Part shown: positions 7,126 through 11,065 of the stretch, one piece after another
How positions within the stretch are numbered: the first letter of the stretch is position 1
Layout: every line of letters begins with the position of its first letter
NCBI GenBank assembly: GCA_029938505.1
Contig: JAOZUV010000021.1
Span: 2,411 to 13,475 of the forward strand
Direction of reading: 5' to 3'
Source of the DNA: Bacteroidales bacterium
Lineage (GTDB): Bacteria; Bacteroidota; Bacteroidia; Bacteroidales; GCA-2711565
Length of the DNA stretch: 11,065 nt
Translations under genes and position numbers: made by a program
The notes under the pieces: model-generated
Told to the model about the DNA's origin: nothing
The model's input: only the letters and a program-made list of their open reading frames with translations
The model's database searches: none

Positions 7126-8216
7126 AAATATTAATCTACGTTGGGCATCCGGCTCAATATCTTTTTTTTAGACAAAGCATTAAAACGTTATTATCACGAG
7201 AACATAAAATTGTTCTTTTGATAAAAACAAAGGATGTCCTTGAAAACTTAGTTAAAACAGATGGTTTTAATTATATAAATATTATGCCTACGGTAAGAGG
7301 TGCATCTAAACTATCAATAGGTCTAAGCTTGATAAAAAGAAATTTCCGAATACTCCCTATCATGCTTAGAGAAAAACCAGATCTTCTGATAGGAGGAGAT
7401 CCTTCGGTTTCTCAATTGGGTTGGCTTTTAAGAAAAAATAGATTTACCTTAACTGAAGACGACTATCCAGTTATTAAAACTCTTGCAAATTTAACATTTC
7501 CTTTTGCACAAAACATTTTGTGCCCCAATGTATGTGATACAGGTAAATGGTCATATAAAAAAATTGGGTATGAAGGATATATGAAATTAGCATACCTTCA
7601 TCCAAAAATATTTATTCCAAACGACACTATTCTTAAAAAATATAATATTAAAGAAAAGTTTGTTTTGATCAGACTTGCTAAACTTACAGCACATCATGAT
7701 TTTGGCATAAAAGGTCTAGGTATTGATGAATTAAAAATGCTTATTGACTCAATAAAATCAAAGGCTTATAATTTATATATTTCCTCAGAAGATACATTAA
7801 ACGAAACTCTTTCAAAATACAAATTAACAATTAAGCCCTCTGATATGCATCATATACTTGCATTTTCATCATTACTTATTTCAGATAGCCAAAGCATGAG
7901 TGTTGAAGCTAGTATGCTTGGAACGCCCTCAATTAGATATAGTGATTTTTCAGGTAAAATTTCTGTTCTTGAAGAACTAGAACATCAATACAAATTAACA
8001 TTTGGTATACTGCCCGGTAATTTTAACAAATTAAAGGTTAAACTTATTGAACTACTTGATAATAAAAATTTAAAAAATGATTTTGAAAATCGGAGAAAAA
8101 AAATGCTGGCAGATAAAATAAATGTTTCAGATTTTATGAGTTGGTTTATAGAAAACTATCCTGAAAGCAGTAAAATCATGAAAGAAACTCCAGATTACCA
8201 ATTTAATTTTCGTTAA
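7122..8216 (+). CDS. DUF354 family protein (GT-B-like, function unknown)
   Basis: A 364-residue protein that I recognise as DUF354, an uncharacterised family found in bacterial and archaeal glycan loci and thought to share the two-domain GT-B fold of UDP-GlcNAc 2-epimerases and many glycosyltransferases. MKILIYVGHPAQYLFFRQSI (1-20) is the family N-terminus with its GHPA motif. PDLLIGGDPSVSQLGW (86-101) and the LTEDDYPVIKTLANLTFPFA stretch (110-129) are the middle landmarks. SDSQSMSVEASMLGTPSIRY (254-273) is the donor-site motif, analogous to the DSGG loop of the 2-epimerases. There is no signal peptide or membrane segment. It overlaps the acyltransferase gene by four bases and abuts the epimerase gene with no gap, suggesting stoichiometric production with the epimerase. 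It could be a glycosyltransferase or a nucleotide-sugar-modifying enzyme; I cannot choose between these. Confidence 0.85.
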   Translation: MKILIYVGHPAQYLFFRQSIKTLLSREHKIVLLIKTKDVLENLVKTDGFNYINIMPTVRGASKLSIGLSLIKRNFRILPIMLREKPDLLIGGDPSVSQLGWLLRKNRFTLTEDDYPVIKTLANLTFPFAQNILCPNVCDTGKWSYKKIGYEGYMKLAYLHPKIFIPNDTILKKYNIKEKFVLIRLAKLTAHHDFGIKGLGIDELKMLIDSIKSKAYNLYISSEDTLNETLSKYKLTIKPSDMHHILAFSSLLISDSQSMSVEASMLGTPSIRYSDFSGKISVLEELEHQYKLTFGILPGNFNKLKVKLIELLDNKNLKNDFENRRKKMLADKINVSDFMSWFIENYPESSKIMKETPDYQFNFR

Positions 8217-9356
8217 ATGATTAAAATCATCACCATCATAGGGGCTCGTCCTCAAATTATAAAAGCTGCGGCTATAAGTAGGGCGATTCAAAATTCATTC
8301 AAAGATAAAATTCAAGAAGTGATTGTTCATACAGGACAGCATTATGATCAAAATATGTCTAGGGTATTTTTTGAAGAACTCGGAATTCCAAAACCTGATT
8401 ATAATTTAAGCGTTGGTTCTGGAAGTCATGGGGCTCAAACTGCTCAGATGATTGAAAAAGTTGAAAAATTACTTTTAACAATATCTCCAGATTACATGCT
8501 TCTATATGGTGATACTAATTCTACTCTAGCAGGGGCGGTTGCAGCATCAAAATTAAATATTCCCATTGTTCATGTTGAAGCAGGCATGCGTTCGTTTAAT
8601 CGTAAAATGCCTGAAGAGGTTAATCGAGTGGTATGTGATCATCTATCTTGTTTACTATTTTCACCTACTACAACGGGTTTCCAAAATTTAGTTAAAGAGG
8701 GTTTTAATCCTGAAAACAAGCCTCGTTTTACAGCCGATAATCCAGGTGTTTTTCATTGTGGAGATATCATGTACGACAACTCATTGCATTTTGCCCAATT
8801 AGCAGAAGAAAAATCAAATATCCTAAGAAATTATCATCTTAATTCTGGTCAATACATATTGGCTACCATCCATCGAGATCATAATACTGATATTTTTGAT
8901 AATCTAGAAGCCATATTTAAAGCATTTATTAATATCTCGAAAGAACAAAAAGTAGTTTTGCCTATTCATCCCCGAACAGAAAAAATCTTGAATTCTATTA
9001 AACATTCAACGCTTCTAGAAACAATTAAGCAATCTGCAAACCTGATTATTATACCTCCTGTTTCTTTTTTGGATATGATCAATTTGGAGAAAAATGCATG
9101 CTTAATCATGACAGATTCGGGTGGTGTTCAAAAGGAGTCTTATTTTTTCAATAAACCATGTATCATTCTTCGACCAGAAACCGAATGGGTGGAGGTACTA
9201 GAAACAAACAAGGCGATCATATGCGGAGCAGATTATTATAAAATAATGGACGCTTACAAAAATTTATCAAGCGGTGATACACATAATTTCCCTCCAATTT
9301 TTGGGGATGGCAAAGCCTCAGAATTTATTTGCAATACTATTATTGAGAATCAATAA
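8217..9356 (+). CDS. wecB: Non-hydrolysing UDP-N-acetylglucosamine 2-epimerase (WecB/WbpI-like)
   Basis: A 379-residue cytoplasmic epimerase that inverts C2 of a UDP-HexNAc, giving UDP-ManNAc from UDP-GlcNAc or the equivalent from an oxidised or diamino derivative. IIGARPQIIKAAAISRAI (7-24) and HTGQHYDQNMS (38-48) form the N-terminal site. Likely catalytic residues by family analogy are D99 (YGDTNST), E121 (HVEAGMRSF), the EE pair at 133-134 (MPEEVNR) and H219 (IHRD). The UDP-binding loop is TDSGGVQKES (299-308), with RPETEWVE (319-326) after it. The RSFNRKMPEE form is more like the WbpI/WlbD subgroup, acting on UDP-GlcNAc3NAcA, than E. coli WecB, so the symbol marks the family rather than a proven substrate. 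The usual HRxEN segment reads HRDHN. Its start abuts the preceding stop and it ends two bases before the deacetylase-like gene. Confidence 0.92.
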   Translation: MIKIITIIGARPQIIKAAAISRAIQNSFKDKIQEVIVHTGQHYDQNMSRVFFEELGIPKPDYNLSVGSGSHGAQTAQMIEKVEKLLLTISPDYMLLYGDTNSTLAGAVAASKLNIPIVHVEAGMRSFNRKMPEEVNRVVCDHLSCLLFSPTTTGFQNLVKEGFNPENKPRFTADNPGVFHCGDIMYDNSLHFAQLAEEKSNILRNYHLNSGQYILATIHRDHNTDIFDNLEAIFKAFINISKEQKVVLPIHPRTEKILNSIKHSTLLETIKQSANLIIIPPVSFLDMINLEKNACLIMTDSGGVQKESYFFNKPCIILRPETEWVEVLETNKAIICGADYYKIMDAYKNLSSGDTHNFPPIFGDGKASEFICNTIIENQ

Positions 9357-9358
9357 AA

Positions 9359-10144
9359 ATGGATTTCACCATTAAGGAATATATCAAACTACTTAAAGCT
9401 TTAAAAGGCTCGGTTCATTCATTTCAAACGTTCGGCGAATACAGTAAACATCCCAATGATCATGCTTTAGTACTCCGTCATGATGTAGATTCTCTTCCTA
9501 AAAACAGCTTGCATTTTGCAAATATTCAAGCAAAACAGGGTGTTAAAGGCACTTATTATTTTAGGATTGTTCCGCAAAGTTTTGATAAAAAAATCATTCA
9601 AGATATAGCATCACTTGGCCATGAAATAGGGTATCACTACGAAACCATGGATAGCTGTCGTGGAAATATCGACAAGGCATATGATGAATTTTGTAAAAAC
9701 CTTGAAATTTTTCGAAACATTGCAGATATCAAAACCATCAGCATGCATGGTAGTCCGCTTTCAAAATTTGATAATAGAGACGTCTGGAAAAAGTACGATT
9801 ATAAAAAATTAGGCATCATTGCAGAGCCATACTTTGATTTAAATTTCAATGATATCTTCTATATTACCGATACCGGGCGACGCTGGGATGGGCACCTATA
9901 TAATCTAAGAGATAAAGCAACTGTCGACAATCCTATTAATAATATTGATTTTCTAAAATTACATTTTCGATCAACGCAAGATATTATAAATGCGGTAAAT
10001 ACAAATAAATTTCCAAAAAAAGCCATGCTCAATTTTCACCCTCAACGCTGGCATGACACCTCCCTACCCTGGATTAAAGAATTGATTTGGCAAAACATCA
10101 AGAATCAAGGAAAGCGAGTTTTGCTCAAGGTAAGAAAAAGCTAA
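9359..10144 (+). CDS. NodB-like polysaccharide deacetylase homologue
   Basis: A 261-residue protein of the NodB/CE4 superfamily, whose members remove acetyl groups from N-acetylated sugars using a metal ion. VLRHDVDSLP (38-47) is the first motif, with D42 and D44 as candidate base and metal ligand. GTYYFRIVP (64-72) and LGHEIGYHYETMD (86-98) form the second. The standard HxxxH metal pair is not intact: H93 is present but position 97 is methionine. H88, or H130 in SMHGSP (128-133), may provide the missing ligand. ITDTGRRWDGH (169-179) and LNFHPQRWHD (224-233) are conserved-looking C-terminal blocks I associate with an uncharacterised WbmS-like subgroup in polysaccharide loci. There is no signal peptide, so it would work in the cytoplasm on a nucleotide sugar or lipid-linked precursor. 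It is the last gene of the operon. Deacetylase activity is inferred. Confidence 0.82.
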   Translation: MDFTIKEYIKLLKALKGSVHSFQTFGEYSKHPNDHALVLRHDVDSLPKNSLHFANIQAKQGVKGTYYFRIVPQSFDKKIIQDIASLGHEIGYHYETMDSCRGNIDKAYDEFCKNLEIFRNIADIKTISMHGSPLSKFDNRDVWKKYDYKKLGIIAEPYFDLNFNDIFYITDTGRRWDGHLYNLRDKATVDNPINNIDFLKLHFRSTQDIINAVNTNKFPKKAMLNFHPQRWHDTSLPWIKELIWQNIKNQGKRVLLKVRKS

Positions 10145-10156
10145 AATTTTATTGCA

Positions 10157-10198
10157 TTTCTTTTTTGATTTTCCTTTTCCCTCCACTCCCTTTTCCCC
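10157..10198 (+). other. Pyrimidine-rich tract just downstream of the operon
   Basis: Starting 13 bases after the last stop codon of the operon, 42 bases contain only three purines (G10167, A10168, A10185), moving from T-rich to C-rich. It is not coding and has no partner for a stem, so it is not an intrinsic hairpin terminator. A C-rich, G-poor transcript is what Rho factor prefers, so termination by Rho is a possible role; this is inference from composition only. It also marks where coding sequence stops and the decayed gene remnant begins. Confidence 0.35.
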
Positions 10199-10243
10199 AA
10201 AAATACTTTATTTAATGATTAGGTCTTCTTAAATGTCTATTAA

Positions 10244-10420
10244 CAAATATTAAGCGTATTAGCTACCTGGGCTCCAATAAATTATTCTTAAAAATATAAT
10301 ATTTCAATTTCTGATTTTATGGGGGCAGGAAATCCAAATATTTCATGTGGAGTTAGGGAATTTAAAAAGAAGTTTGGTGGCACTCAAATTAATACAGGCA
10401 AATTCGTATATTGCATATAG
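10244..10420 (+). pseudogene. Decayed C-terminal remnant of a FemAB/GNAT-like (peptidyl/acyl-transferase) gene
   Basis: Read in the frame of 10244, this stretch gives a sequence that looks like a real protein tail interrupted by a stop: SVLATWAPINYS, then TAA at 10289-10291, then KYNISISDFMGAGNP, GVREFKKKFGG and TGKFVYCI, ending at TAG 10418-10420. A further TAA lies just upstream at 10241-10243. From memory, the pattern YPSVLATWAxIxYA...FDFMGAGKPxxxYGVRxFKxKFGG closes FemAB-like/Acetyltransf_6 proteins found in Bacteroidota polysaccharide loci. The order and spacing of the two matching halves across the stop support one decayed gene. No matching upstream part is visible between 10145 and 10240, so the gene has lost its 5' end. 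A 33-codon frame from ATG 10319 exists, but is better explained as part of the remnant than as a small gene. The family name is recollection, not a search. Confidence 0.55.
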
Positions 10421-10438
10421 CTAAGTGGGTGTATATAC

Positions 10439-11065
10439 ATGGCAATTTCTCGTTTAAAATACGCATTAATTATATTTTTGGATATCATATTTGTATTGCT
10501 TTCAATAACATCTATGATAGTTGTATTACCTATTAGTTATTTTTCATTTAAAGTAGAATACACCATCCCTTTATATGTTTTTATTTTTATTTGGTTGGTT
10601 GGTTCTATCATTCAAAAAAAATACACCACTCTTAAATCTTTTAGTGTAAAACAAAATACCGTAAAAATCATATGGGCTAATTCCTTGATTTTAATGATCA
10701 TTACATTCATCATGTTTATATTTAATAATGACTTCTCTCGCTCTATTATTTTAGGAACTATATTGATGACTACTTTTTTAGAGCTTTTTAGTAGTAACTT
10801 TTATTTGTTAAGCATAAAAATAACCCCTTGTATTGAAGAGGATACTCTCGGATCAAATAGTTTTTCAAAAGAAATTCATACACAAAATATAACTGAAGTT
10901 CGCCCTAATCCCGAATTAGTTCAAAAAATAAAACAGTTTGTTAGTGACGATTCTTTAGATTTTATATTAAAAAATATTGCTGACAATAATCTTTTAGACA
11001 CTTTATTTATTGCAACTACAACTCGATTTAATATCGATAATCAGTCCGGGAGTTTTCAAAATATA
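10439..11065 (+). CDS. N-terminal part of a membrane protein, probable polyprenyl-phosphate sugar transferase (3' truncated by window edge)
   Basis: An open frame of 209 codons runs from ATG 10439 to the last base with no stop, and an in-frame TAG at 10418-10420 bounds it upstream, so this ATG is the only reasonable start. The protein begins with four hydrophobic segments (about residues 8-34, 43-59, 75-95 and 101-124), joined by a basic loop near 60-76. A soluble stretch then contains NPELVQKIKQFVSDDSLDFIL (157-177 in part) and LLDTLFIATTTRFNID (185-200). This architecture, four helices plus a Rossmann-like linker, fits the N-terminal half of Bacteroidota sugar transferases that start glycan synthesis by moving a sugar-phosphate onto undecaprenyl phosphate. 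The catalytic domain would lie beyond the window, so this is an inference. Its own promoter should lie in 10145-10438, but no clear TAnnTTTG-type element was found. GTATATAC (10431-10438) is an 8-base palindrome right before the start. Confidence 0.72.
   Translation, partial: MAISRLKYALIIFLDIIFVLLSITSMIVVLPISYFSFKVEYTIPLYVFIFIWLVGSIIQKKYTTLKSFSVKQNTVKIIWANSLILMIITFIMFIFNNDFSRSIILGTILMTTFLELFSSNFYLLSIKITPCIEEDTLGSNSFSKEIHTQNITEVRPNPELVQKIKQFVSDDSLDFILKNIADNNLLDTLFIATTTRFNIDNQSGSFQNI

Noticed and set aside
10292..10304. Perfect A/T inverted repeat (aaatat a atattt)
   Set aside because: The one-base loop cannot form a hairpin, and pure A/T palindromes are common here. It falls inside the gene remnant.
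10319..10420. Possible 33-residue small protein starting at ATG 10319
   Set aside because: The similarity pattern continues upstream of this ATG (SDF before MGAG) and beyond an in-frame stop, so a decayed larger gene explains it better.
10145..10438. Search for a JUMPstart/ops element, riboswitch or transposon ends in the intergenic region
   Set aside because: No GGCGGTAG-like ops core, no extended stem structure and no terminal inverted repeats with target duplication were seen.

Overview
The window is A+T-rich DNA (roughly two thirds A+T by eye) from a surface-polysaccharide biosynthesis locus (capsule, exopolysaccharide or O-antigen). The organism is most likely a member of the Bacteroidota. 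Reasons: most starts lack a purine-rich Shine-Dalgarno site, codon use is A/T-biased, and several proteins (the DUF354 protein, the WbpI/WlbD-like 2-epimerase, the NodB-like protein, the pyruvyl-transferase tail and the truncated multipass protein at the right edge) read like versions I associate with that phylum. This is inference, not a database result. No rRNA, tRNA, CRISPR array or insertion sequence was seen.

Layout. Positions 1-10144 are one unbroken plus-strand gene train, almost certainly a single operon that starts upstream of the window. In order: the C-terminal end of a polysaccharide pyruvyl transferase; a GNAT acetyltransferase; two GT2 glycosyltransferases; a GT4 glycosyltransferase; a multipass membrane protein resembling GT-C/PMT-type glycosyltransferases; a second GT4; a MaoC-like hydratase; a left-handed beta-helix acyltransferase; a DUF354 protein with a GT-B-like look; a non-hydrolysing UDP-HexNAc 2-epimerase; and a NodB-like polysaccharide deacetylase homologue. 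Most junctions are 4-base ATGA/GTGA overlaps, abutments or 2-base gaps, so translational coupling is likely. The larger gaps are 53 bases (1667-1719), 18 bases (5180-5197) and 45 bases (6529-6573).

Positions 10145-10438 are the only real break. They hold a pyrimidine-rich tract just after the operon and then, from about 10244 to 10420, what looks like the decayed C-terminal end of a FemAB/GNAT-like gene with an in-frame stop. A new gene begins at 10439 and runs off the right edge. It has four membrane segments followed by a soluble stretch, like the N-terminus of Bacteroidota polyprenyl-phosphate sugar transferases.

How the parts may work together (inference): the 2-epimerase supplies a ManNAc-type or related nucleotide sugar. 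Two GT2 and two GT4 enzymes, perhaps with the DUF354 protein, assemble a repeat of several sugars on a lipid carrier at the cytoplasmic face. The pyruvyl transferase, GNAT, beta-helix acyltransferase and possibly the MaoC hydratase decorate it. The GT-C-like protein would act at the outer face of the inner membrane. No clear Wzx flippase or classical Wzy polymerase lies in the window. The most unusual points are the MaoC hydratase inside a glycan operon, the DUF354/2-epimerase/NodB-like triplet, and the gene remnant at the operon boundary.
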